This document shows positions 9,350-19,303 of a stretch of DNA of 64,000 bases, in pieces. The stretch is from Pyronema omphalodes. Taxonomy: Eukaryota > Ascomycota > Pezizomycetes > Pezizales > Pyronemataceae. A program made the position numbers and the translations under genes. The stretch is from assembly GCA_024516155.1 (NCBI GenBank), contig JAJJXM010000036.1:62001-126000 (forward strand), given 5' to 3'. The notes under the pieces are model-generated. The model was given only the letters and a program-made list of their open reading frames with translations. It searched no databases and was not told where the DNA came from. The first letter of the stretch is position 1. Each line of letters begins with the position of its first letter.

Positions 9350-10685
9350 ACTTATCGACGAAGGACACTGGCAGCAAATCGTGAACGCTGCCTCCATGAC
9401 CCAGTTCCCTGACGGCCATGAACCGCTTACTTTCACCAAACAACTCGCGCAATCCATCCTAGACGCCCGAGACCATCCCACGGGCTATCTCTTAAACGAC
9501 CTCGCGGAAACCCCCGGCTCCCGTAACAGCACTCGGGTCTCCAGCCCTGTCGCCTCCCGCGCTCCGGAAGCTGCCACCCCTGCCCCCATTCCCCCTGTCG
9601 TTATCCAGACTGGCTCCGTCCAGGTTTATCGCAATGGCCCAGAAACAGTGCCGCGAACCGCCGCACCCCCTACCACAGCCGCAGCCGCAGCCCCTGCCCC
9701 CGCTATAATCGCACCAGTTCCAAGACTTCCCCCCCGAGACCCCGAAATCCTCCTAACCCCGGACGAACAAGCAGATACGAATGAAATTCACTACTACGAG
9801 AAGGAGCTCACCTGCCAGCGTGAAATCATGAATATGTTACTCGCCTCCCCCGGCATACGTGTCACCGGAGACAAAATTTCGGATCCGCCAACCTTCGATG
9901 GGTCCAACAGGGAGGACCTCCGCCGCTTTGTCTCCTTGCTTCGCATCAAGTTGGTGAGCGACAAACCATGCTCCCCAACCCCTCACAAGTGGATCTCTTA
10001 TGCCATGGGCCGCCTCCGCGGACGCGCCTTGGATCAGATTCTTCCTTATATCAAGGAAAATGGCAACCGCTGGGCCCTCAACGACGTCGAGGACGTCATT
10101 AAAATCTTACAGCGTACCTTTGGAGACCCGGACGAGCGCGCAACGGCTCGTTTCAAACTACAAAATCTCCGACAAAACAACCGCGAATTTTCAGACTATT
10201 ATGCAGAATTCTCCCGCCTGGTCGCAGAATTAGGCTGGGATGAAGCCGCCACCATGGATGCTCTGCGTAACGGCCTGTCCCTCGAGTTGCACGAAAAGTT
10301 GGTTGGCGCCCCTCCCACCGCTACGATGCACGAATTTGTTGACCACTGCCAAAAATTGGACTCCCAATTGAGAGCACTTGGGAACCTCCGCAAGCTGCGT
10401 ACCAACCGCGGCCAAGTTAAACCCACTACCGCCGCCACCCCCGCCACCAGTCGCCCCACCCCCGCTACCCAAGCCACCACCGCCTCCTCCAGCAAGCAAA
10501 CCCCTGCCCAGGGACCCCGTCAGAAACTGTCGGCACAGGAACGCGCGACCCGCCTGTCAGAAGGACGTTGCCTCTACTGCGGTGGCCTCGGCCACATGGC
10601 TGCGTCGTGCCCCGCCAAGACGAACGTTAAAGTGGCGAGTGTGGAATTATTGGATAAAGAAGAAGAGGTGTCGGGAAAAGAATAA
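9339..10685 (+). CDS. gag: G1 Gag: capsid/nucleocapsid
   Basis: A frame of about 448 residues. I chose ATG 9339 (MHVKLIDEGHW), although the frame is open further upstream. A proline/alanine-rich N-terminal half is followed by a retrotransposon gag domain (FDGSNREDLRRFVSLL through LVAELGWDEAATMDALRNG) and one CCHC zinc knuckle near the end (CLYCGGLGHMAASC). Gag would form the virus-like particle and bind genomic RNA. The frame ends at TAA 10683-10685, directly after a GGGAAAA slippery heptamer. The same gene in G2 is close to identical. Intact as read. Confidence 0.9.
   Translation: MHVKLIDEGHWQQIVNAASMTQFPDGHEPLTFTKQLAQSILDARDHPTGYLLNDLAETPGSRNSTRVSSPVASRAPEAATPAPIPPVVIQTGSVQVYRNGPETVPRTAAPPTTAAAAAPAPAIIAPVPRLPPRDPEILLTPDEQADTNEIHYYEKELTCQREIMNMLLASPGIRVTGDKISDPPTFDGSNREDLRRFVSLLRIKLVSDKPCSPTPHKWISYAMGRLRGRALDQILPYIKENGNRWALNDVEDVIKILQRTFGDPDERATARFKLQNLRQNNREFSDYYAEFSRLVAELGWDEAATMDALRNGLSLELHEKLVGAPPTATMHEFVDHCQKLDSQLRALGNLRKLRTNRGQVKPTTAATPATSRPTPATQATTASSSKQTPAQGPRQKLSAQERATRLSEGRCLYCGGLGHMAASCPAKTNVKVASVELLDKEEEVSGKE
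10673..10679 (+). promoter_or_regulatory. Candidate -1 ribosomal frameshift site joining gag and pol
   Basis: The heptamer G GGA AAA is in the gag frame (codons TCG GGA AAA GAA TAA). It fits the X XXY YYZ pattern of -1 slippery sites and lies just before the gag stop. The pol frame is -1 relative to gag and open from here. G2 has the same heptamer at 37166-37160 with a different preceding codon. Function is inferred; I did not model a downstream structure. Confidence 0.6.
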
Positions 10686-13498
10686 ACCAGCTGCAAGAAG
10701 ATGGCTCTGCCGCTGGTGGGAAAATTATTGCTGATACATTGCTATTATCGGGCGCAAGTTTTACTGGAAAGTTAGAATGCAAACACCTTGTTCTCTCTTG
10801 CTCCTTGTTTTCCAATAACCGCTGCGTGAAAACAGTAGCGCTCGTTGACTGCGGCGCCACTGGTATCGCCTTTGTTGACCGCAATTTCGCCCGCCATCAC
10901 AAACTCCCTTGAACCCCCCTACCCACCGCCCGAACGGTCGAAGTTATCGACGGCCGCCCCATATCCTCAGGAAAAATCACACACCTCGCCCAAGTAGAGT
11001 GTACCATCAATGGTCACTCGGAAACCCTTCCCATGTTCGTCACCAAGTTGGGTCACTACCCGGTGGTGTTGGGCATCCCCTGGTTGAAGAAACACGACGT
11101 AACAATAAGCTTCAGTTCCAACACTGTAAGCTTCGACTCCCAATACTGCCTAAGGAACTGCACCCTGTTGCCTGTAAGCACAACCGGTGTCGAGGTCCTG
11201 GACCCGGGCCCCCCTCCCGACGTCCACGAGCCCGACACAGAACCCATGCCGGAATTGGGATCCCCGGTCCCCGACCCTCCAGATGAACCCCCAACAGCGA
11301 TCTCAAGTCTAACCATCTCCGACTTCAAAGAAATGGTAGAAGACGAAAGCCTGACAGTGTTCTCGCTATCGTTGGACGAAATCACCATCACCCTACAAGA
11401 CAAGCCCCCCCTCACGGATGATGAACTGAAAGACATGATCCCCGAAGAGTACCACGACTACCTCGATTTGTTCAAGGAGGTCAACGCGAAGGAACTCCCC
11501 CCACACCGGCCCTACGACCACAAGATCCCACTGAAAGGGGGATTCGTCCCCCCCTTTGGCCCGTTATACTGGCTGTCACGCAACGAGTTGCAGACGCTGA
11601 AAGCGTGGCTCGATGAGAATTTGGAGAAAGGATCTATACAACGCTCCCAATCATCAGCCGCCTCGCCGATATTATTCGTGAAAAAATCAGACGGATCTCT
11701 ACGCCTATGCGTCGATTACCGAAGACTGAATGAAGGTACCGAGAAGAACCGGTACCCGCTGCCATTGATACAGGAGACGATGATGAATCTCTCCAAAGCT
11801 CAATACTTTACGACCCTAGATGTCCGCAGCGCTTATAACCTTATCAGAATGGCAGAGGGCGAAGAATGGAAGACGGCCTTCCGCACAAGGTACGGCCTAT
11901 TTGAGTCGAAAGTGATGCCCTTTGGGCTCACCAACGCGCCTGCCGATTTCCAGGCATTTATAAATGATGTCCTGAGACCATACCTGGACCAGTTTTGTAC
12001 GGCATACTTGGATGATATTCTCGTATTCTCTAAAACAAAGCCCGATCACACCACACACGTCCGAAAGATCTTGGAACGACTCAAACAAGAAAAACTGCAC
12101 TTGAAGCCAGAGAAGTGTAAGTTTGCTAAGGCAGAAGTACAGTACCTGGGCTACAACATCGGCCGCGACGGCGCGCGCATGATGGATTCCAAAGTAGCCA
12201 CAGTGAGAGATTGGAAGGAACCAACCAATTTGAAACAGGTCCAAGAGTTCCTGGGCTTCGCGAATTTCTACCGAAGATTTATCAAAGACTACTCAAAAGT
12301 GGTCTCCCCGCTTACAGCTCTGACCAAAAAGAAAGATGGTAAAGCAATCCCCTTTGTCTGGGGTAAAGATCAGCAGAGCGCCTTCGACCGACTGAAGGAC
12401 GCATTTACATCAGCCCCCATCCTCAAGCACTTCGACTACGAGAAACCGATTGTAGTAGAAACAGACGCATCTGACTATGTGTCCGCTGGAGTTTTATCAC
12501 AATACGACGACGATAACGTGTTACACCCCGTCGCATTTTATTCCAAGAAGCATTCCCCGGCAGAATGTAACTACGAAATCTACGACAAGGAACTACTGGC
12601 AATAGTTCGTTGTTTCGAGGAATGGCGTCCCCACTTGGAGGGCTCCGCCTTCCCTATAAAAGTATTGACAGACCGCAAGAATCTCGAATACTTTATGACG
12701 ACAAAACTACTAAACAGACGACAAGCACGCTGGTCCGAATTCCTGTCTCGGTTCAACTTTGTGATCACCTATCGACCGGGAACGTTGGGAGGAAAACCGG
12801 ACGCCCTGACAAGACGAGCCGCCGACCTCCCGGGAGATGGAGACGAACGCATACTAGCGAACCAGCAAGCTGTTCTAAAGCCACAAAACTTCCAGTTGTG
12901 CATGACCCCGCCCATGAAACTTGCACCCTCCGAAGTGGACCTCCTGTTTACAGAGGGCTACAAGACAGATTCATTCCCCAACCGAGTGTTGGGAATGCTG
13001 GAAGACGGTACACCAATCTGTAAGGACATATCACTCGCCGATTGCTCCGTGTTGGAAAACAGATTGTACTACCGAGACTGCCTCTATGTCCCCGCGCTGG
13101 ACAAACTACGATTGAAACTACTACAAGATCACCACGACCCCCCCCACCATGGGACACCCGGGCCGTGCAAAGACTTTCGAACTCCTCGCCAGGAATTATT
13201 ACTGGCCCTCGATGAGAAAAGATGTGGACCAATTCGTCCGAAATTGCCACACTTGTAAAAGAACAAAAGCTACCCGCCACGCACCCTATGGAACCTTGAA
13301 GCCCCTACCGGTCCCGCACCACCCTTGGCTGAATATATCTGTGGACTTTGTTACTGGACTACCGACACCAGAAGGCTTCGACGCAATATGTGCGATCGTT
13401 TGCCGACTCACGAAACAGCGGCACTTAGTGCCCTGTCACTCCACGATAGACGCAGAAGGCTTCGCGCAACTCTTCCTGGAAAACGTATTCAAACTACA
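10679..13498 (+). pseudogene. pol: G1 Pol: protease, RT, RNase H, partial integrase; broken
   Basis: Read in the -1 frame from gag. The aspartic protease has DCGATG near 10853. A TGA at 10911-10913 interrupts it where G2 has a leucine codon. The frame then runs 11033-13258. RT motifs include LDVRSAYNLIRM, MPFGLTNAP and AYLDDILVFS. RNase H includes VVETDASDYVSAGVLS and the YDKELLAIV segment. The linker to integrase is shifted at a C-run (about 13138-13147), after which the HHCC-region (CHTCKRTK) and core start (VDFVTGLP) continue in another frame to the N3 junction. The integrase D/E residues beyond this point, the chromodomain and 3' LTR are missing. The element cannot move on its own. Confidence 0.85.
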
Positions 13499-15480
13499 AC
13501 ACCACACGGCAACGGCGACCCCCCCCCCTGCATTCTCAACAACGAACACCGAAACCCCCAATTTTCTCATCGGATTCGATTTCGCAGCACTCTGTTACGT
13601 TATTCTCTGAGTTTTCAGGGAATTCTACGTTGTTTTTGTTGACTTTTGTCGCAAAATGAGAGTTTTCACGAGTTTTGGCTTACCCCACCTCACGAAATGT
13701 CGCCAAAACAACGACAGAACAACGCCCGACGATCGAAACGGTCCGAAAACGCGTACAATGTTCTAGCCGACCCTCCTCATGATGGATCCAATCCTACTTT
13801 TGATGGAAGAGATGGAATAGTTGATGAAGTTGATGGAAACTTCGCTGGAAGGCCCTTCCAGAGCGTGGTCTTGGCAGGATCACCAGTTCCTTCGGCTTCA
13901 ACAAAGCAGCAACAGGCGACAACTGAACACAGCCGGTTCAGTAACTACCGTTGCTTGTGTGTATCTGCGATTAATGAGGCAGTCGCGGTTGATGACAACT
14001 ATGTCACTCTAGATCAACTGTTTAGAGACAACCAAGCCGAACTCACTGGCGCCAGCTTCCTGGGGATACAACAGATCCACCGGGACACACAGCGACGCTT
14101 CAATACACTCGAGGAATCCATACGCAACAACAACGATGCGATACACGGCAGATTCGACGTCATGATGACGAAATTCAACGATCTGCTCTTCGAAAACGCG
14201 ACGCTGCGCAAAGCATACGACTCTACACAGGCAGAAACAGCAGCTCTCAAGGCTGCTGTGGACGCCCTGACGAAGAAAATCGACGAACAGCAACAAGTCA
14301 TTTCGGCGCCCCCCTCACCGAACCTCACGGCCTCTTCCTCAGCGATGGAAGAGATGACTATGCAACTGTCCGTCGTCCAACATGACATTCAGGATGTCCT
14401 GGACGCTGTCCGCAACCCTCCTGGCAAGAGAAAGCGAAGGGGAAGCGACCAGAACACCGAACCCACCTCACCAACGACCAGAGCACCGGTCAACCACAAA
14501 CCGAGAGCTGCATCACCGGTGCGAAGCCTGATGCACTCGAAACATGCGACTACCGCCGCCCAGGACAAGCTTGATGCCCTCAAGCCTATGTCCCCCCTAC
14601 CTCTCCTCGCGATCACGTCAACCGATGCGACACCGGAACCTCACCCTGACAGTTCATCTGCTCAGGACACACCTCTACCCGACGCCCCAAGCACTGCCCC
14701 TGCTGAGACGAACGGATGGAAGACTGTGGAGGCGAAGGCTACGCAGAAGAAAAAGATGAAAGCGCAGGAGACGAGACCTACGGCAGCGACACCCAGCAAG
14801 ACCCCTACAACGAAGAATGGTGGAAGGGGAAAGAATACCCACCAACCCAGACAGACAACCCCCTCCGCAAAGAAGACTTGGGCAGAAGTCGTCAAGAGCG
14901 GAGGCATCAACGTCCAGATTGTGCTTGGGAATGGCAATCTTGGACTTACAACACCACCGACAAGAAGGGGAGAGAGGCGAGGCGGGGCAGCGAGAAGGCT
15001 GAGGAAGAAGGAGGGAGAAGGGGAGAGAGGGGAGGAGAAGAGGGGCAGGGCGGGCCCGGGTGTTTCAAAGGGCAAAGAGTCAGGAGACACCGGCGGAGGA
15101 GTTGAGAGAGGGGAGGAGAGTGGGGGCGTAGGTGGCCCGGCGGCTGTTTAACTTTGCTTTGGTTTTGTTTTTGCTTTGTGGGGGAAATAAAGGCGGAAAA
15201 ATGGTTAAAAATGGGAGGGGAAGGGTGGAGGAAATGGGGGAACGACCCGGCGAGGTGGCCTCCGAGCGTACAGGGCTCCTGGAACAGACGACGCTTGACG
15301 AACAAAAGCACAACGCGACTTGGGGGTCTACAACCCCACACCCTAACGACAAGCTCTGGGGCATACCCAGTGAGAGCCTGGCCTGACACCCGGGTTTCTT
15401 AATTTTGTATTTACTGTAGATTCCGCCATAACCTTACGGTTGGATGCGTGTATGAGTTAATAAATCAATAAATAAATAAA
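13499..15480 (+). mobile_element. N3: full-length NAL element, tail type 1
   Basis: It begins with the NAL 5' block (ACACCACACGGCAACGG, C-run, TGCATTCTCAACAACGA), followed by a leader of about 200 nt, a 484-codon ORF, the shared 3' block, hairpin and a TAAA tail ending at 15480. Total about 1.98 kb. The left flank is the G1 integrase and the right flank is internal LINE-B ORF1. No matching duplication is visible, so insertion was probably accompanied by a deletion. Confidence 0.85.
13697..15151 (+). CDS. NAL protein (N3 copy)
   Basis: A 484-residue ORF taken from ATG 13697 (MSPKQRQNN). The frame is open upstream from a TTG at 13646, but other copies support the ATG. No RT, endonuclease or CCHC knuckle is present. 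The middle has a likely coiled coil (ETAALKAAVDALTKKIDEQ). Then come a proline/serine/threonine-rich segment, a Lys-rich patch and TWAEVVKSGG, which loosely resembles a motif near LINE ORF1 nucleic-acid-binding regions. The C-terminal tail is rich in Arg, Gly and Glu and is encoded by the polypurine region corresponding to LINE 3' UTRs. Similar full frames occur at 21087, 32545 and 43092. Function unknown; an RNA-binding accessory role is a guess. Confidence 0.75.
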   Translation: MSPKQRQNNARRSKRSENAYNVLADPPHDGSNPTFDGRDGIVDEVDGNFAGRPFQSVVLAGSPVPSASTKQQQATTEHSRFSNYRCLCVSAINEAVAVDDNYVTLDQLFRDNQAELTGASFLGIQQIHRDTQRRFNTLEESIRNNNDAIHGRFDVMMTKFNDLLFENATLRKAYDSTQAETAALKAAVDALTKKIDEQQQVISAPPSPNLTASSSAMEEMTMQLSVVQHDIQDVLDAVRNPPGKRKRRGSDQNTEPTSPTTRAPVNHKPRAASPVRSLMHSKHATTAAQDKLDALKPMSPLPLLAITSTDATPEPHPDSSSAQDTPLPDAPSTAPAETNGWKTVEAKATQKKKMKAQETRPTAATPSKTPTTKNGGRGKNTHQPRQTTPSAKKTWAEVVKSGGINVQIVLGNGNLGLTTPPTRRGERRGGAARRLRKKEGEGERGEEKRGRAGPGVSKGKESGDTGGGVERGEESGGVGGPAAV

Positions 15481-16350
15481 CTTCCCAGAGAGCTCCAAAG
15501 TAGCAATCGGAATCGCCGTCAACGACGCTTTGCGCAAAGCAAATGTTTCTGAAAACGTCTCTATCTCAATGATGAAGAAGAACGTGGAAGGAAATCTTAT
15601 TCTGACCCCCCCCCCCCCCCCCCCCAAACTACACCCGCCGATATCACCCCCCACCTGCCCCTCATATTCGAAGCCGCCCGCCATGTACACCCTGCGTTGC
15701 TGCCCCCCCGCATAAACAAGAAGTGGTACAAACTGGCGATCCACGGCGTACCAACCGAGTAATACCCAGACTCCGAGGAAGGCATGCAAAAACTGCAAGC
15801 CGAAATCGAACGTAACCACTCCGTCAGATTAACCCAACCACCGCGATACATATCTCACCCCGACAAACGGGCCGGTAAGTCGGCGTCGAGCGTCATGATC
15901 GCCCTCAACTCCGTCTACGACTACAACACATTGAAATGCACGAAGGTCGTCGTCTTGTTCGAACCACGGAAGGTCACCGAGTTCTTCTCCGCTAGGCCCA
16001 TCGACCAATGCCGTAGGTGCCAAAAGTTTGGCCACCACCACGCAACGTGCGCTGCCGACAACGGCCCTACCTGCGCCATATGCGCCGCCATACACCCAAC
16101 GGAATACCACTTCTGTGGAGAATGCCCCAAACAGAAGGGCAGGAAGTGCATCCACATCGTTTACAAATGCTCGAACTGCGTAGCCGCAGGACATGCTGAC
16201 ACCCAACACGCAGCATACAGCACTAAATGCCCAGTAAAAGTAGGAATAGTGAGAGAGGCATGGCTGAAAACCCGCCCAGACACCACCTACGACAACATTC
16301 CCGCCGAAACCAACCCCATCGCTGATACCACCATGACCGCCGATGAATAG
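15481..16350 (+). pseudogene. B1 fragment 2a: LINE-B ORF1 C-terminal half
   Basis: It continues LINE-B ORF1 after the N3 tail. A very long C-run (about 15607-15625) breaks the frame. A TAA at 15760-15762 (after ...CCAACCGAG) is also present in B2 at the equivalent place (about 51421). Downstream, the conserved KRAGKSASSVMIAL segment and Cys/His knuckles (CRRCQKFGHHHATC, CAICAAIHPTEYHFCGEC, CSNC) are open to the stop TAG at 16348-16350, which overlaps the ORF2 ATG at 16343. Non-functional as read. Confidence 0.8.
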
Positions 16351-17758
16351 ACAACATCCATCAGCCGCGACCCTCCGCATCGTGTCCCACAACACGAATC
16401 GCAGCACCACCGCCCTGACGACGCTGCGAAACACACCCAGCGCTTCTACCGACATCATTCTTGTCCAAGAGGTAAACGTCAAGGACCCCAAATTTGCTAT
16501 AACTCACCCCAACTTCATTCTTTTGCTTCCCCCCCCGCTGCTACCACAAAGTCAACCGGACCACCGCTTACGTCTCTCGTTTGAACCCCCACATCAGCGT
16601 CACCCCTCGACCAGATGTTACCGAAGACCCGGACCTACAAGTCCTCGAGGTCCGCACACCCCTAATACCCCCCTTCTACTTACTTAACATATATAATGAA
16701 CGTGACCCAATCTCCAAACTATACACCCTACCCCGAGCCCTCACCCCTCTCGTCCTCCCTCGCCGATGTGTCATCACGGGTGACCTCAACGCACCACATC
16801 CGTTGTGGGATTCCAACACTCGCAGGAGAGCCCGAGCTGAAGAGCTCGTGGAACTAATCGAAACCCACCACTGGGATCTGGCGAACGTCCCCGACGTCCT
16901 AACCCACCAGTACAAAGACGGCTCTGGCTCGTCGGTCCTGGACCTGACCCTGACATCCCCCGCGATGACAAGGGAACTCACGAACTGGGCAGTCGATGAC
17001 GACCTAGCTACAGGTTCAGACCACGAGGTCATCCGCTTCCAACTAACATCTCTCCACCCAGACCATACCACCGTCACCTCTACCGCCCCACGACTCAACT
17101 GGCAAAAAACGGATTGGGACACTTTTACCAGGGAGCTACAAACCCTCACCGAGGCCAGTCACCCGTACTGGACACACCTCCGCGCAAACCCATCTGCAAG
17201 TAACCAGGACGAATGGACCGCCCTCATTCGTGACTCCATTCAAGCGGCTGCCCAAAAGGCGACACCCACCCTCACACCAACTCCCCGCTCGAAGAGATGG
17301 TGAACGGAGGGACTAAGCACGACTCGACGGAACATGCAGAGCGCAAGAAAGAGGTGGAAATCTACTCGCCTCCCAGCCCACCATGCAGAGTACAAGCGCC
17401 TCCGAAACACCCATTACCGCAGTGTACGACACGCAAAGGACTCACTGTGGAAAGAACACCTGGCCGACGCAGAAGGCCCCGATTTCTGGGCCGCATTCAG
17501 ATACACAAACCCCCGGCGCGCCCAGCTGACCCCCCCAATAAAGACCCAGGTAGGTGGGATAGATAAGGTACACGTTGATTTTGAAGTCAAAGTAAACGCC
17601 TTTCAGGCTCTTTTCCCACCCCCCCCCCCCCCCCCGCTTCCCCTCCGACTCAAATCCCCCCCACACACCCCATTATCCCCTGGCACACATTCACCCCCGC
17701 AGAAATACGCCACGCTATTTACTCCTCCTCCCCCAAAACAGCCCCCGGTCCCGACATG
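16343..17758 (+). pseudogene. B1 fragment 2b: LINE-B ORF2, endonuclease to start of RT
   Basis: It starts MNRQHPSAATLRIVSHNTNRS at ATG 16343 and covers the AP endonuclease, including GDLNA and GSDHEV. The frame shifts near 16530-16545 at a C-run. A TGG-to-TGA change near 17300 (KRW then stop) ends the second frame, and another long C-run at about 17618-17635 shifts it again. The copy is interrupted at 17758 by a LINE chimera and resumes at 21300. The 14-bp duplication CCGGTCCC(G/A)ACATG flanks that insertion. Confidence 0.8.
17745..17758 (+). repeat. Left target-site duplication of the triple LINE chimera
   Basis: CCGGTCCCGACATG here and CCGGTCCCAACATG at 21286-21299 (one G/A difference) flank the whole 17759-21285 block. 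Uninterrupted LINE-B copy B2 has a single such sequence followed by ATAACG (about 53398-53417). This marks one insertion event. Confidence 0.85.
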
Positions 17759-17971
17759 TTTGTTTGTTTGTTTGTTCTCTCATTACTTGTTTGCAACCCG
17801 AAGGTTATGACAAGGGACAGATAAATACAAAAGAGAAGAAGAAAGAAATGTAAAAGCAAAAACCCAGTCTCCACCTCTACCAGTCTCCTCCTCTTGATCG
17901 TTGTGGTTGTGGGGTCTGTCCCCACTGTATACTACGGGGGTTTCTTGTCCAATCGCGTCTGATGTTCCAAG
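17759..17971 (-). mobile_element. LINE-C type 3' end (tail type 3), chimera part 1
   Basis: About 213 bp of the tail-type-3 terminus on the minus strand. It ends in (CAAA)n at 17759, with the hairpin AACC-TTCG-GGTT inside an outer CTTGT/ACAAG stem. It matches 22884-23085 and 44690-44887. It is 5'-truncated and directly preceded, on its own strand, by the TAAA tail of N4. Confidence 0.8.
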
Positions 17972-19303
17972 TTTTATTTATTTATTTATTAACTCATACA
18001 CGCATCCAACCGTAAGGTTATGGCGGAATCTACAGTAAATACAAAATTAAGAAACCCGGGTGTCAGGCCGAGCTCTCACTGGGTATGCCCCAGAGCTTGT
18101 CGTTAGGGTGTGGGGTTGTAGACCCCCAAGTCTCGCTGTGCTTTTGTTCGTCAAGCGTCGTCTGTTCCAGGAGCCCTGTACGCTCGGAGGCCACCTCGCC
18201 GGGTCGTTCCCCCATTTCCTCCACCCTTCCCCTCCCTTTTTTAACCATTTTTCCGCCTTTATTTCCTCCACAAAGCAAAAACGAAACCAAAGCAAAGTTA
18301 AACAGCCGCCGGGCCACCTACGCCCCCACTCTCCTCCCCTCTCTCAACTCCTCCGCCGGTGTCTCCTGACTCTTTGCCCTTTGAAACACCCGGGCCCGCC
18401 CTGCCCCTCTTCTCCTCCCCTCTCTCCCCTTCTCCCTCCTTCTTCCTCAGCCTTCTCGCTGCCCCGCCTCGCCTCTCTCCCCTTCTTGTCGGTGGTGTTG
18501 TAAGTCCAAGATTGCCATTCCCAAGCACAATCTGGACGTTGATGCCTCCGCTCTTGACGACTTCTGCCCAAGTCTTCTTTGCGGAGGGGGTTGTCTGTCT
18601 GGGTTGGTGGGTATTCTTTCCCCTTCCACCATTCTTCGTTGTAGGGGTCTTGCTGGGTGTCGCTGCCGTAGGTCTCGTCTCCTGCGCTTTCATCTTTTTC
18701 TTCTGCGTAGCCTTCGCCTCCACAGTCTTCCATCCGTTCGTCTCAGCAGGGGCAGTGCTTGGGGCGTCGGGTAGAGGTGTGTCCTGAGCAGATGAACTGT
18801 CAGGGTGAGGTTCCGGTGTCGCATCGGTTGACGTGATCGCGAGGAGAGGTAGGGGGGACATAGGCTTGAGGGCATCAAGCTTGTCCTGGGCGGCGGTAGT
18901 CGCATGTTTTGAGTGCATCAGGCTTCGCACCGGTGATGCCGTTCTCGGTTTGTGGTTCACCGGTCGTCTGTTTGTCGGTGAGGTGGGTTCGGTGTTCTGG
19001 TCGCTTCCCCTTCGCTTTCTCTTGCCAGGAGGGTTGCGAACAGCGTCCAGGACATCCTGAATGTCATGTTGGACGACGGAGAGCTGTATAGTCATCTCTT
19101 CCATCGCTGAGGAAGAGGCCGTGAGGTTCGGTGAGGGGGGAGCCGAAATGACTTGTTGCTGTTCGTCGATTTTCTTCGTCAGGGCGGCCACAGCAGCCTT
19201 GAGAGCTGCTGTTTCTCCCTGTGTAGAGTCGTATGCTGTGCGCAGCTTCGCATTTTCGCCGTGCAGGTCGTTGAGTTTCGCCAGAACGGCGTCAAGCCTG
19301 TCG
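17972..19303 (-). mobile_element. N4: 5'-truncated NAL element, chimera part 2
   Basis: A minus-strand NAL fragment with tail type 1 at about 17972-17995. The NAL frame is open from the truncation near 19303 to the stop at 18298. Its 5'-most sequence (LAKLNDLHGENAKLR) resembles N11 more than N3, so it is another NAL subtype. On its 5' side it joins directly to the TAAA tail of N5. Confidence 0.8.
18298..19303 (-). pseudogene. NAL protein, N-terminally truncated (N4)
   Basis: An open frame for about 335 codons covering the coiled-coil segment, the proline-rich middle, TWAEVVKSGG and the Arg/Gly/Glu-rich end, with a stop at 18298-18300. No N-terminal third and no own promoter. A TAAA tail of a neighbouring NAL lies directly upstream, so expression is not expected. 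Confidence 0.7.

Larger units (their letters stand above)
8543..13498 (+). mobile_element. G1: Ty3/Gypsy chromovirus, 3' part lost
   Basis: It contains a 5' LTR, leader, gag and pol through the start of the integrase core, then ends abruptly where NAL copy N3 begins at about 13499. The remaining integrase, chromodomain and 3' LTR are absent. G1 sits inside LINE-B copy B1. Because B1 resumes only after N3 with about 46 nt missing, the simplest history is G1 insertion into B1, followed by N3 insertion with deletion of the G1 3' half. Gag and pol closely match G2 (minus, 31192-39305). Confidence 0.85.

Noticed and set aside
14662..15090. 142-codon minus-strand ORF repeated opposite each NAL copy
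   Set aside because: It is an exact antisense shadow of the NAL C-terminal coding and polypurine region; its repetition merely follows the element.
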